From positions 1 through 56,989 of the forward strand of contig JAMLIA010000015.1 of assembly GCA_023954495.1 (NCBI GenBank): a stretch of DNA of 56,989 bases, in the 5' to 3' direction. Below the pieces are notes generated by a model, which worked only from the letters and a program-made list of their open reading frames with translations, ran no database searches and had not been told where the DNA came from. Position numbers and translations under genes: made by a program. This stretch comes from Thermomicrobiales bacterium (GTDB lineage: Bacteria > Chloroflexota > Chloroflexia > Thermomicrobiales > CFX8). This document shows positions 1 through 9,139 of the stretch, in pieces; position 1 is the first letter of the stretch; each line of letters begins with the position of its first letter.

Positions 1-1
1 G

Positions 2-364
2 GCGATCTTTGGTGGCATCTGGGGCTTGCTGTATGGTGCGATCCTGAATCTGACCGAGTGGCCATGGGCCGCGCCAGGGCTGGATACGCAGGCCGGACTC
101 TACTGGCTGCCCGGGATGGGCATCGGCGAGGCGCTGGCGGCGTATGGACGCTTCTATTTGACCACGTCTCTGGTTTACGATGCGTTCCGGGCAGCCGCCA
201 ATGTCGCACTGGTCGTCGCGCTCGGGCAGCCGCTGGTTCGGCTGCTGGATCGCTATCGTGACCGCTTCACCTGGTATCCATGGGTGGCGGTCGAGGCGGG
301 CGATCTGTTCGATACTGTCGGCGATGCCGACCGGCCGATGATCGGGGATCGCGCACATGGCTGA
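2..364 (+). CDS. ECF transporter S component, C-terminal part (5' end outside window)
   Basis: This reading frame is open from the first bases of the window, so only the C-terminal ~120 residues are seen. They contain hydrophobic segments rich in Gly, Ala and Leu and a motif GLLYGAILNLTEWPW. I associate that motif with the membrane substrate-binding (S) components of energy-coupling-factor vitamin or metal importers. The tail after the last membrane segment is hydrophilic. The stop overlaps the ATG of the histidine kinase at 357 by 8 bases, so the two are probably co-transcribed. Substrate specificity cannot be read from the fragment. The assignment is from motif memory and would change if the missing N-terminus showed another transporter class. 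Confidence 0.55.
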   Translation, partial: AIFGGIWGLLYGAILNLTEWPWAAPGLDTQAGLYWLPGMGIGEALAAYGRFYLTTSLVYDAFRAAANVALVVALGQPLVRLLDRYRDRFTWYPWVAVEAGDLFDTVGDADRPMIGDRAHG

Positions 365-2507
365 TGACGACGTCAGCACATCGTCAACTTCGTTCGCATT
401 GGGCGCGGAGCAGCTGCTGGAGCGCATCGGACAGGCGCTGGTGTTCGAGCCGCGACCGGAGATCGTCGTGCGCTCGGCACTCGATGCGCTCGTCTCCGAG
501 GTGGGTGCGACGAGCGCGGCGGTCTACTTCACCGACACGGAGCGCGGTGTCGCGCATCCTGCCTACACACTGAACTACCCGCCGGAAGTGCTGGCGCGCG
601 TTCATGACATATCTCTCGACGTTCCGGCGATGTCGATCCTGGCAATCGAGACCGGCGAGGTGATCGCCATCGGTTCGCGCGCCGAAGCGCCGCCCGATAT
701 CGGATTCAGCCTGCAGCTTGCGGACGTGATGGGGATTCGAGCGTCGGCAGCCGTGCCACTGATCGCGGGCGGACGCACGCTCGGTGTACTGGTCTTCAAC
801 CTGAGCGAGGAGCACGCGTTCACCGATGACGAGGTGCGACTGCTCCGCCACGTCGGCGATCAGATCGCAGCAGCGGTCGAGCGCGCGCGGCTGGAGGACA
901 AGCTCACCCGCCACGCGCAGGAGATGGATCTGCTGCACTCGATCGCCATCGCTGTTTCAGGCGAGACCGATCTGGACGCCATCCTGAAGGCTACGCTGTC
1001 GCGGCTGGCGTCGCTGATTACGTTCGCCGGTGGAGTGATCGCGCTGGTTGAGGGAGATGACCTCGTCGTGCGCGCTGCGCATGATCCGTTCGCCCCGGCA
1101 TCGGAAGGTCGCCGCCGACCACGCGGCATCGGGCTGGGCTGGATCGTCGTTGAGACGGGAGAGCCGATCCTGAGCAACGATGTTGTGGCCGATCCACGAC
1201 GGGCGCGCTTCGATCCATCGCGCCAGTTGCCCGGCTCCTATATGGCGACGCCGCTGGTCTGGCGTGGCAAACCATTTGGCGTCTTGCAGCTCGCCGCCGA
1301 AGCGCGCGGTGCCTTCCGCCCTGCCGATCTGGCGCTGCTGCAGACGGTTGGCACGCTGATCAGTGGGCCGATTGAGCTGGCGATACGCTATCAGGCCGAG
1401 GTCGCATTGCGCCAGGAGCTCAACCAGACTACTGCCCGGCTGGCGGCGATCCTTGAGCACGCGCCAATGGGTGTCTTCTTCTTCGATCGCGAGCATCGGC
1501 TGGCCTACGCCAATCAGGCGTGCTACGACGTGTTGCAGATCCTCCCGAAGCGTGAGCTGTTGCTGGGTCGATCGTGGGTGGAGCTGGCTGACATGCTGGC
1601 GAGTCGACGCTGGGCTGGCCAGCCGGATCAGCTCGCGGGCCTGATCGCGTCCACTCAGAGCATGCGCGACGATGTCATGGTGGACGACTTCCCGCTGCGC
1701 GAGCCGGACCAGGTGCTGCGCCGCATTGCCGCCCCGGTCTATGAATCCGGTGAGTTCTCCGGCCACCTCATCATCCTGATTGATGCCACTGCCGAGCGAC
1801 TGGCGCTGCGTCAGGCGGAGCAGGCACTAGCGTTGCGCGACCGGTTTATCAGCATCGCCTCGCACGAGCTGAAGACGCCGCTGACCTCGATCAAGGGCAC
1901 CGCCCAACTGCTGCTGAAGCTGCACGGCGCTGGCCACCTCGATCTCCCACGTGCGATGCGCTCGCTGGCGACGATCGACTCGCAGGCGGAGCGCATCGGG
2001 CTGCTGGTCGACGATCTGCTGGATGTCTCGCGCATTCAGGCCGGCCGGATCGAGCTGCGCAAGGAGTCGGTCGATCTCGTCGCAGTCGTCAACAGCGTTG
2101 TCGTTTCGTTGCCGGAAGAGGCCCGCCGCCGCATCCAGCTTGAACTGCCAGCGACGCTGCCGGGCCAGTGGGATCGCCTGCGACTAGAGCAGATCGTGCA
2201 CAACCTGCTGGATAACGCGCTGAAGTACTCGCCTGCTGATGCGGACGTCGTCGCGCGGCTGGTCCGTGATGGCGGTGACGCGGTGCTGACGGTGTCTGAT
2301 CGCGGCGTCGGCATTCCCACCGGCGACCTGCCCGCGCTGTTCCGGCCGTTCGCGCGCGCCTCGAACGCCGCCGATCACGATATCTCCGGCCTCGGGCTGG
2401 GCCTCTACATCACCCGCCAGATCATCGAGGCGCACCGCGGCAGCATCGTCGTCGCCAGCTCCGAGGGCGACGGCTCGACGTTCACCGTGCGCCTGCCGCT
2501 CGCATAG
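357..2507 (+). CDS. GAF-GAF-PAS sensor histidine kinase, soluble
   Basis: A 716-residue cytoplasmic sensor kinase with no signal peptide or membrane segment. Two GAF domains lie at about 15-175 and 190-345, then a PAS domain at about 358-475. The HisKA dimerisation helix carries the phospho-acceptor His503 in SHELKTPLTS. The HATPase domain covers about 595-715, with an N-box (HNLLDNALKYS) and Gly-rich lid boxes (DRGVGIP, GLGLGLYI). It would autophosphorylate on ATP in response to a small ligand or redox state bound by the GAF/PAS modules. No response regulator is adjacent, so it is an orphan kinase here. The start overlaps the 3' end of the transporter gene, which implies translational coupling. 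The input signal is unknown. Confidence 0.93.
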   Translation: MADDDVSTSSTSFALGAEQLLERIGQALVFEPRPEIVVRSALDALVSEVGATSAAVYFTDTERGVAHPAYTLNYPPEVLARVHDISLDVPAMSILAIETGEVIAIGSRAEAPPDIGFSLQLADVMGIRASAAVPLIAGGRTLGVLVFNLSEEHAFTDDEVRLLRHVGDQIAAAVERARLEDKLTRHAQEMDLLHSIAIAVSGETDLDAILKATLSRLASLITFAGGVIALVEGDDLVVRAAHDPFAPASEGRRRPRGIGLGWIVVETGEPILSNDVVADPRRARFDPSRQLPGSYMATPLVWRGKPFGVLQLAAEARGAFRPADLALLQTVGTLISGPIELAIRYQAEVALRQELNQTTARLAAILEHAPMGVFFFDREHRLAYANQACYDVLQILPKRELLLGRSWVELADMLASRRWAGQPDQLAGLIASTQSMRDDVMVDDFPLREPDQVLRRIAAPVYESGEFSGHLIILIDATAERLALRQAEQALALRDRFISIASHELKTPLTSIKGTAQLLLKLHGAGHLDLPRAMRSLATIDSQAERIGLLVDDLLDVSRIQAGRIELRKESVDLVAVVNSVVVSLPEEARRRIQLELPATLPGQWDRLRLEQIVHNLLDNALKYSPADADVVARLVRDGGDAVLTVSDRGVGIPTGDLPALFRPFARASNAADHDISGLGLGLYITRQIIEAHRGSIVVASSEGDGSTFTVRLPLA

Positions 2508-2596
2508 GCAGCCTTTCACTCACTCACCCGCCCGAACCAGATTGCACCGACCGGTGTATAGGAGATAGAACCCGGCGGATATGAGAAGAGGCGCGG

Positions 2597-4831
2597 ATGA
2601 GCACGATCGACCTGCACGACGACACATCATCCCCGATCTCGGACCGTCTCCGCCGCCGGACGCCCTCGCTGCCGCGACGTCTCTGGCTGGTTGTCGCGCT
2701 GGCCGGGCTACTGGCCATCGCCGGCCTGATCGTCTACTTCACGACCGACATCGGCCGCGCGCGACCCACGCAACCTGCGGCGATCGTGCCCGATCTGCTG
2801 TTGTCGCAATCGTGGGATGCGAATTCCGGCGAGATGAGTAGCGTGCATGCGTTCTGGCCCAAAGACCAGACGGTGAGCGCACTGCCGGGCGTGCAATTGC
2901 AGGCTAACCCGATCGTCTCACCAGACGGTCGGCAGGTGGTCATCAGTGGCTGGTTGGTTACTGATGACACGGTATCGACCGTGCTCTATGCGTTCGACAG
3001 CAGCACAATGGCCGAGCAGTGGCATGCGGATCTGCTGAGCGAGCCGGTCGATCCCGACAGCAATCGGACGGTGTCGAAGGTCGCGATCAGCAGCGACCGG
3101 GTCTACGTCGCGAGCCATCGCTGGCAGTCGAGTGACCCGATCGAGTTGACTGTGCTCGACCGGGCAACTGGCGCGCAGGTGGCGCGAGTGGATCTGACGG
3201 TCGCTGATCCGGCCGCGAACCAGCCGAGCGTTTACATCAATCGGGCAGGCACCGAGCTGTATCTGCTATTCGGTCTCTGGAACGGACCGCCGGACGCCCC
3301 CACACCCGGCGGAACCGGGTACGTCCGCTTCGCGCTCCCCGATCTGCAGGAGCTCGATCGTCGGATGCCACTGTCAACCTCGCCACTTGCTGCCACTGGT
3401 TGGGGCGGTCTGCTCGGCACTGATACCCCGGTGCTTTACAGCACCATCAGCGGTGGTGAAACGGTGAGGCCGAGGGTGCGGTTCCTCGATCTGGCGGCCG
3501 GGCAGGAATTGCCGTCGCTAACGATCCCATTTACGAACCCGAGCGGTCTCTTTCAGCAGGGTATCTCACCCGATGGCACACGGCTCTATGTGTTTGATCC
3601 GGTCGCTGAAGAGCTGGCCGTCGTTGATGCTGCGACACGCACCATCGAGCAACATGTCTCCGTCGATATGACCGTTGGCGCGGTCGGCGATGCAACCGCC
3701 CAGCAAACAGCAGCTGGCGGCTACTTCTACTTCGGCGGCAGCCCTCTGCAGCTCTCACCGGACGGTGCCATGCTGTACGCCATCGGTGTGTCAGCAACCA
3801 ACGGCGTGAACGAAACACGTGGGGTACTGGTCATCGACACGCGCACCTGGCAGGTCGTTGATCGCTGGCTGATGGATACTCATCCGTGGCAGATGATCGT
3901 CGGTGGCGACGGGCATTACCTCTACGTGCAGACGGTTAGCTGGGGTGCCGATGGTCGCAACGAGTTCCGCATTGTCGATACGACGACCGGCCAGGACGAT
4001 TTCACGGTCGATCTGCCTTCCGGCACGATCTGGTCACTCGCGGGGCTGTATCAGGACACCTGGGGGCGCGCACCGGCGATCGAAGGGGTCGATCCGAAGA
4101 CAATACGGGAGTCGGCCTCGGGTAAAGTGGTGCCGTTCGCCAGGCTCGATATCGCCGTCAGCAAGGCGAATGTCATTTCCGGTGATCCGGTCACGGTCGA
4201 GGTGCGCTTCCTCGATCCGAAGTCTGGCGAGGTCGTGCGAGACGGGCAGGATGGCGTGCGCTTCGCGCCGCCCGACCACGTCCAGGCGACGTTCAGTCGC
4301 GGAGCTGACCGCTCGAAGGACATGACGATCGTCCTGGCGCAGGCGGAGTACGGCGTCTATCGCGGCGCGGCGCGGCTTCCCGGCGTAGGCGGCTGGTCGC
4401 TGACGGTGACGGCACGGACCTCCGGCGAGCCGCTGCGGCGCATCAACCAGCCGAGTGCCGTCGTCGTGCAACCGGCGGCCATCGGCAGCGACGGCAACCG
4501 CTACGCTCTCCACATCACGACCGACCCGCAGACGCCAGTGCGCGACGAAGAGTTCACCCTGTACGCGGAGTTCGTTGACGTGCACACCGGCGCACCGATT
4601 CCGGCTGGCGTCACGCTGCCGAACGGCGCGCCAGACACGATCGCCATCAGCCTGTTGCCGGCCAACGGCAGCGGTGTGACGACGACGAAGCTTCTGCCGG
4701 ATGGCGACGGCACCTATAGCGGGACAGCGACGGTCTGGCTCGCTGACGTCTGGCAGATCAACGCCAATTACGACGGTGATGGCTCCGATGGCTCGGTGCC
4801 GGTTGTATCGATCAAAGTGGGTGCGCCATGA
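2597..4831 (+). CDS. Membrane-anchored beta-propeller protein with C-terminal Ig-like domains
   Basis: A 744-residue protein beginning with a short basic cytoplasmic tail and one membrane anchor (about 29-52, LWLVVALAGLLAIAGLIVYF). An extracytoplasmic region of repeated blades follows (for example LSPDGAMLYAIGV, ISPDGTRLYVFDP), typical of YVTN/WD40-like propellers, to about residue 500. The last ~240 residues look like two beta-sandwich domains. An AGAGG-type ribosome site sits just ahead of the ATG at 2597. Its stop overlaps an ATG (ATGA) at 4828, and the next gene encodes a lipoprotein that also has a propeller, so the pair probably forms one operon acting at the cell surface. No catalytic residues were recognised. 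The role is probably structural or binding. Confidence 0.75.
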   Translation: MSTIDLHDDTSSPISDRLRRRTPSLPRRLWLVVALAGLLAIAGLIVYFTTDIGRARPTQPAAIVPDLLLSQSWDANSGEMSSVHAFWPKDQTVSALPGVQLQANPIVSPDGRQVVISGWLVTDDTVSTVLYAFDSSTMAEQWHADLLSEPVDPDSNRTVSKVAISSDRVYVASHRWQSSDPIELTVLDRATGAQVARVDLTVADPAANQPSVYINRAGTELYLLFGLWNGPPDAPTPGGTGYVRFALPDLQELDRRMPLSTSPLAATGWGGLLGTDTPVLYSTISGGETVRPRVRFLDLAAGQELPSLTIPFTNPSGLFQQGISPDGTRLYVFDPVAEELAVVDAATRTIEQHVSVDMTVGAVGDATAQQTAAGGYFYFGGSPLQLSPDGAMLYAIGVSATNGVNETRGVLVIDTRTWQVVDRWLMDTHPWQMIVGGDGHYLYVQTVSWGADGRNEFRIVDTTTGQDDFTVDLPSGTIWSLAGLYQDTWGRAPAIEGVDPKTIRESASGKVVPFARLDIAVSKANVISGDPVTVEVRFLDPKSGEVVRDGQDGVRFAPPDHVQATFSRGADRSKDMTIVLAQAEYGVYRGAARLPGVGGWSLTVTARTSGEPLRRINQPSAVVVQPAAIGSDGNRYALHITTDPQTPVRDEEFTLYAEFVDVHTGAPIPAGVTLPNGAPDTIAISLLPANGSGVTTTKLLPDGDGTYSGTATVWLADVWQINANYDGDGSDGSVPVVSIKVGAP

Positions 4832-4854
4832 GACGGGTAGGTGAGGGAGCCAGT

Positions 4855-6816
4855 ATGCGCAGATTCATCTATGTGGTTGTCGCGACGCTGCTGCTGACAG
4901 CCTGCGCCGGTGGCAGCGACGCGACCTCGACGCCGGAGCCGGTGAGTGAGGCGACGGCCGCGCCGACCGCCACCGCCACGACCGCACCCAGCCCGACCGC
5001 GACTGCGACGCAGGCTGCGACACCGACCGCGACCGCCTCGCCGACGGTCGGCCCTCCAACAGCGACCGCCGGACCGACTGCCACTCCGGCACCGCCGCTG
5101 ACCGAGCTGCAGTGCGGCGCTGAGATCGCCACAAGTGTCACGCTGGCCAACGACATGGCCTGCGATCCGATCGCGATCGTCGTGACCGGCGACAACCTCG
5201 TGCTCGATCTGGGCGGGCGGACGATCACCGGGCCCGGGCCGGGTAGCCGCACCTGGCCGATGCCGCGGTTCGACATCGCCGGGGTGATCGTGCGCGGCAG
5301 CGGCGTCACCGTCCGTAACGGCACTGTCTCTTCGAGCGGCATCGGCGTGCTGGTCGATGGCGGTAGCGCGGCGCGGATCGAGCAGGTCCAGACGCTCGGC
5401 AACTACTACGGTATCTATCTGTACGAGGGTGGCGGCAGCACGATCGATGGCAATGTCGTGCGCGACAACGTCTACGGCCTGCATTTGCAGCAGACGACCG
5501 GCAACACGCTGACGAACAACAACCTGTCGAAGCAAACGCACCACTCTCCGGGCGGGTACGGGCTGTATCTCTACAGCTCGTCGGGCAATCGGATCGAGGG
5601 CAACACGATTCAGGAGAACCTCAACTGGGGGCTGTGGTTCTCCGACTCGAACGACAACGTGATCGTCCGTAACAACATCATCGGCAACGACCCGCAGGTT
5701 AGCGACGACTCAGGCGGCAACATCTACTTCGATGAGGCGACCCGCGAGGGCAACTTCTGGTCCGACTACGCCGGGGCGGACAGCAACGGCGACGGCATCG
5801 GCGAGGATCCCTACACGATCGGCGGCCCCGGACGGCTCACCGATCCGTACCCGTTCATGGCGCAGGATGGCTGGCAGGGCCGCACGACCGCGACGCTCGG
5901 CGTGACAGAAGCCGCGCCGCCGTCGGAGAGTCCGCCGCGCGCCTACGTCCAGTTGGAGAACGGCGACATTGCGGCGATTGATTCGGCGAGCGGCACGCTG
6001 ATCGGCTCGTGGTCAGTTGGGGCTGCGCCGCCGAGCATGGCGACAAGCTTCGACGGCACGCGCCTCTACGCCATCGGCGGCGATGGCGAGGCTGCCAACG
6101 TGCTGGCGATCGACACCAGCAGCGGTCAGGTCGTCGAGCGCTGGGAGATCCCCGGCGCGCAGGTGGTCGCGGCGATGTACGACGGTGCACGGGTGCTGGC
6201 CTCCTCGCAGCAGGGGCTAACCGAGATCGTGCTGGAGACCGGCGAGCTTCGCCCGCAGCATGACGGCGCAGACGCGATCGCCATCACGCCGAGCTGGAAG
6301 CACAACCTGGCCACCGTCACCGCCGCAGATGGTGAGGTCAGCGTCGTCTACCTGCCGAATCAGCACGCGCCGTACTCGTTCGCGCTTTCGGGCGCGCCGG
6401 TGCAGGTCGTCGACAACCGACCGGGCACGCGCCTCTTCGCGCTGGTCGATGGCGAGGCGGATGTGCTGGTCGTCGATACCGAGCAGTTCGCCATCACCGA
6501 CCGCATCCCGCTCGGCGACATCGATCCGGCACACGCCCGTATGGCCCCGTCGCCGGACGGCACGCTGCTCTACGTCCTCGACACGGAACATGGCCGCGTC
6601 GTCGCCATCGATCTCGGAACGAAGAAGATCGTGGCGGATGCCGAGATTGATGCTGGGCTGGGCGTCGATATCTCGATCAGCGCCGATGGCGACTGGATCG
6701 CAGTCGCGGTCGCCGATGGCGGCAGCAGCCGGGTGGCTATCTACGACCACTCGCTGGCGCTGTATCACGCCGTCATGCTCGGGCGGGTGCCGGTCGCAAT
6801 CGTGTCGCCGCGATAG
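4855..6816 (+). CDS. Lipoprotein: NosD-like parallel beta-helix fused to a beta-propeller
   Basis: I place the start at ATG 4855 rather than 4828. A GGTGAGGGAG ribosome site precedes 4855, and the 653-residue product then begins with a lipoprotein signal (lipobox LLTAC, Cys17). Residues about 20-85 are a Thr/Pro/Ala-rich linker. The next ~250 residues are a right-handed beta-helix of the NosD / CASH type, with repeats such as GNRIEGNTIQENLNWG and a closing segment GNFWSDYAGADSNGDGIGED characteristic of that family. The C-terminal ~280 residues carry propeller-like repeats (SFDGTRLYAIGG, SPDGTLLYVLD). NosD proteins are periplasmic copper-handling or carbohydrate-binding helices. No nos genes are nearby, so a denitrification role is not supported. 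Surface binding is the safer inference. Confidence 0.8.
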   Translation: MRRFIYVVVATLLLTACAGGSDATSTPEPVSEATAAPTATATTAPSPTATATQAATPTATASPTVGPPTATAGPTATPAPPLTELQCGAEIATSVTLANDMACDPIAIVVTGDNLVLDLGGRTITGPGPGSRTWPMPRFDIAGVIVRGSGVTVRNGTVSSSGIGVLVDGGSAARIEQVQTLGNYYGIYLYEGGGSTIDGNVVRDNVYGLHLQQTTGNTLTNNNLSKQTHHSPGGYGLYLYSSSGNRIEGNTIQENLNWGLWFSDSNDNVIVRNNIIGNDPQVSDDSGGNIYFDEATREGNFWSDYAGADSNGDGIGEDPYTIGGPGRLTDPYPFMAQDGWQGRTTATLGVTEAAPPSESPPRAYVQLENGDIAAIDSASGTLIGSWSVGAAPPSMATSFDGTRLYAIGGDGEAANVLAIDTSSGQVVERWEIPGAQVVAAMYDGARVLASSQQGLTEIVLETGELRPQHDGADAIAITPSWKHNLATVTAADGEVSVVYLPNQHAPYSFALSGAPVQVVDNRPGTRLFALVDGEADVLVVDTEQFAITDRIPLGDIDPAHARMAPSPDGTLLYVLDTEHGRVVAIDLGTKKIVADAEIDAGLGVDISISADGDWIAVAVADGGSSRVAIYDHSLALYHAVMLGRVPVAIVSPR

Positions 6817-6854
6817 GGACGGTGGCTGACGGTGTGACACCTACTGAGGTGGAC

Positions 6855-6890
6855 GTGTGTCTGGCCGGGCGTATGCAATACGCACTTACA
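6855..6890. repeat. Half copy of a MITE-like inverted-repeat element
   Basis: This stretch matches the right arm of the element at 6959-7078 (GTGTGTCTGGCCGGGCG followed by TATGCAATACGC). No matching left arm lies upstream, because the lipoprotein gene ends at 6816. It looks like a truncated or solo end. The gap 6817-7111 holds this half copy and the full copy, and no gene that I can support. Confidence 0.7.
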
Positions 6891-6958
6891 TGATTGATAT
6901 GCGCAACACCAACGGCCTTTTGTAGACAGACGGAATACCAGCAGAGGGCATGCGGTAA

Positions 6959-7078
6959 TGTAGGGGCGTATTGCATACGCCCGTTTGGCCCCCAACCCAT
7001 TCCGATCAGTAGACACGGCGTCCGGCTGCCATGTTGAACAGGCGTGTGTCTGGCCGGGCGAATGCAATGCGTCCTACA
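6959..7078. repeat. 120-bp MITE-like element with terminal inverted repeats
   Basis: The left arm starts TGTAGGGGCGTATTGCATACG and the right arm is its imperfect reverse complement, ending at 7078. The interior is non-coding. A related copy with the same arms and a partly conserved interior (CCATGTTG, then GTGT and GGCCGGGCG) lies at 56483-56604, about 49 kb away. Two full copies plus a half copy in one window suggest a dispersed family, mobile in trans or a structured extragenic repeat. No coding capacity is present. Confidence 0.75.
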
Positions 7079-7111
7079 CGGATAACGTGATCTTCGCCAG
7101 ATACTGCGACG

Positions 7112-7405
7112 TTACGGCTTCATCTCGATCTCGACGAAGACGAATTCGCTGTCGTTGTTGTTGATCACGTCGTGTTCGACGCCCTTGCCGCGCGAGTAGG
7201 ATTGCCCGGCGACGAGGTCGGCGGTCATCTGGCCATCGGGTGTTTCCAGCAGGAGCTGGCCGGTCGTCATCGGGACGACGACGTAGTCGTACTCGTGCTT
7301 GTGCCAGCCGGTGTGCGCGCCGGGGGCGAAGCGCCACTCGGTCACGATCGCGCGCTCGGTATCGAGCTGCCGCGTTGGCACGGCGTCCGGTCGTTCTGCG
7401 GTCAT
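7112..7405 (-). CDS. Small cupin-domain protein
   Basis: A 97-residue single-domain cupin. The start at 7405 has an upstream GGGAGG ribosome site. Longer in-frame extensions are Arg/Ser-rich and not protein-like. The cupin metal-binding pattern is visible as PGAHTGWHKHEYDYVVVP, with a second motif around GVEHDVINNNDSEF. It is the last gene of a minus-strand run behind the amidohydrolase, 91 bases downstream. It may be a small enzyme or a binding protein acting on the same substrate. The metal and substrate are unknown. Confidence 0.82.
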   Translation of the reverse strand: MTAERPDAVPTRQLDTERAIVTEWRFAPGAHTGWHKHEYDYVVVPMTTGQLLLETPDGQMTADLVAGQSYSRGKGVEHDVINNNDSEFVFVEIEMKP

Positions 7406-7496
7406 CTGTGGTCCTCCCTTTCCCGTCAGCACATCGCCATCCGACGGGTATGGCGCGGCCAGCCGAAAGCTCCGGCTGGCCAGCCTCGTGACGATC

Positions 7497-9095
7497 TTAC
7501 CCCTCGTAGACGGTTTCGCCGCCGATGATGGTCTGCGAAACCGGAACCTTGCTGATCTCCTCCGGCGCGACCTCACGCGGGTCGCGCTCCAGTACGACGA
7601 AGTCAGCCAGCATGCCTTCGCGGAGCATGCCCTTCTGGTCTTCCTCGAACGTCGCATACGCGCCGTTGACGGTATAGAGCGGCAGCGCCTCTTCGACGCT
7701 GATCGCTTCCTCCAGCGCGTACGACTGGCCGCTGCCGGTGCGCTCGGTGACCGACACCTCGATGCTCTTCAGCGGCTCGAAGGACGACACAGGGCAGTCG
7801 GACGAGAAGACGACCTTGATGCCCGCGTCGAGCAGGCTGCGGAATGGGTAGGTGAGCTGGACGCGATCCAGCCCCAGATGGCGGATGAAGCCGTCACCGT
7901 ACTCAGTGATGAAGATCGGCTGGGTGACGATCAGCACCTGCATCCTGGCGATGCGCTCGACGATGTCGGGCCGCATGATGCCGCAGTGCTCGATGCGATG
8001 GCGGTGGTTGGCGCGCGGACAGGCCGTCAGCGCCTTCTCGTAGGCGTCGAGGACCATGTCGATACCCCGGTCACCAATCGCATGAACTGCGATCTGGAAG
8101 CCGGCCTTGTGGGCCTGCATGACGTAGTTGTCGAGGTCCTCCTGCGGCATCATCGTCAGCCCCAGGTTGCCATCGACCGGGTCTTCCAGGAACGGCTGGG
8201 TGACGGCGGCTGTGCGGCCGATCAGCGAGCCGTCGATAAACAGCTTGATCGGGCCGATCTTGAGCCGGTCGTTGCCGAAGCCCTGCTGCATGCCCAGCCC
8301 GGTGATGTGCGGCAGGAGCGTCTCGCGGATCATCAGACTCGTGCGCGGCTTGAGCTTGCCCTCGCGCGAGGCGATCTGGAACGCCGCGACCTCTTCCCAC
8401 GTCAGGCTCATCGCATCCTGACTGGAGGTGATACCAGCCGCGACGTAGGCCTGGCTGCAACGCTCCGCTGCCTCGACGTAGTCATCGACGGTCGGCGCTG
8501 GGACGGCGTTGCGAACGGCGTCCTGCGCCGATTCGTGCAGCACGCCGGTCATCTCGCCGTGCTCGTCGCGGACGTAGTGCCCGCCCTGCGGATCGACCGA
8601 GTCGCGGGTCAGGCCGGCGCGTTCCAGCGCCAGCGAGTTGACCGAGCTGAGGTGGCCCGAGCCGTTGACGATCATGACCGGGTGGTTCGGTGCAACGGCA
8701 TCCCAGTCGTGGCGGGTTGGGTGGCGGCGGTCGTCGAGCTTGTTGTCGTCGTAGCCCCAGCCGGTGATCCAGGTGCCCTCTGGCGTCGCAGCGGCACGCT
8801 CGGCAACCAGCGCCTTGATGTCCTCGATCGTGCGGACGTTCGGGTAGCTGGCGTTGATCTGGCCGAGGTTGCGGCCGTAGATCAGCATGTGATTGTGCGC
8901 TTCGTTGAAGCCCGGCATCGCGAAGCGGCCGCTCAGATCGAGTGTGGTGTAGCCGCGCGGCAGCGCCGATTCGACCATTGCGCGGTTGCCGACTGCGACA
9001 ATGCGATCGCCGATCATACCAACTGCCTCGGCCGTCGGCCTCTGCGGGTCCATCGTGGCAATCGTGCCGTTGGTGATCAACCGTGACGTTACCAT
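7497..9095 (-). CDS. Amidohydrolase family 3 (YtcJ-like) metal-dependent hydrolase
   Basis: A 532-residue protein of the amidohydrolase superfamily. A small N-terminal beta-sandwich (about 1-55, LITNGTIATMD) precedes the TIM barrel. The HxH zinc ligands are His67 and His69 (EAHNHM). Later ligands are seen in AVHAIGDRG, RIEHCG and the Asp in VVFSSDCPV. The C-terminal GMLREGMLADFVVLERDP returns to the sandwich domain, as is usual for this family. It would hydrolyse an amide or imide in the cytoplasm. It sits between an M20 peptidase and a cupin in a run that starts with a peptide-type ABC binding protein, so its substrate is probably an imported N-acyl or peptide-like compound. Confidence 0.9.
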   Translation of the reverse strand: MVTSRLITNGTIATMDPQRPTAEAVGMIGDRIVAVGNRAMVESALPRGYTTLDLSGRFAMPGFNEAHNHMLIYGRNLGQINASYPNVRTIEDIKALVAERAAATPEGTWITGWGYDDNKLDDRRHPTRHDWDAVAPNHPVMIVNGSGHLSSVNSLALERAGLTRDSVDPQGGHYVRDEHGEMTGVLHESAQDAVRNAVPAPTVDDYVEAAERCSQAYVAAGITSSQDAMSLTWEEVAAFQIASREGKLKPRTSLMIRETLLPHITGLGMQQGFGNDRLKIGPIKLFIDGSLIGRTAAVTQPFLEDPVDGNLGLTMMPQEDLDNYVMQAHKAGFQIAVHAIGDRGIDMVLDAYEKALTACPRANHRHRIEHCGIMRPDIVERIARMQVLIVTQPIFITEYGDGFIRHLGLDRVQLTYPFRSLLDAGIKVVFSSDCPVSSFEPLKSIEVSVTERTGSGQSYALEEAISVEEALPLYTVNGAYATFEEDQKGMLREGMLADFVVLERDPREVAPEEISKVPVSQTIIGGETVYEG

Positions 9096-9139
9096 TCAGG
9101 CATCGCCTTCCTCGTGAGTATCGAACTGCTCAATCCGGC

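Noticed and set aside
4828-6816. Start of the NosD-like lipoprotein at ATG 4828
   Set aside because: That start would put nine extra residues before the signal peptide and has no ribosome site; GGTGAGGGAG serves ATG 4855.
7299-9086. 595-codon plus-strand frame opposite the amidohydrolase
   Set aside because: It is the antisense shadow of a clear metal-dependent hydrolase; high GC keeps it open. Composition (Val/Arg/Asp-rich, no domain) is not protein-like.
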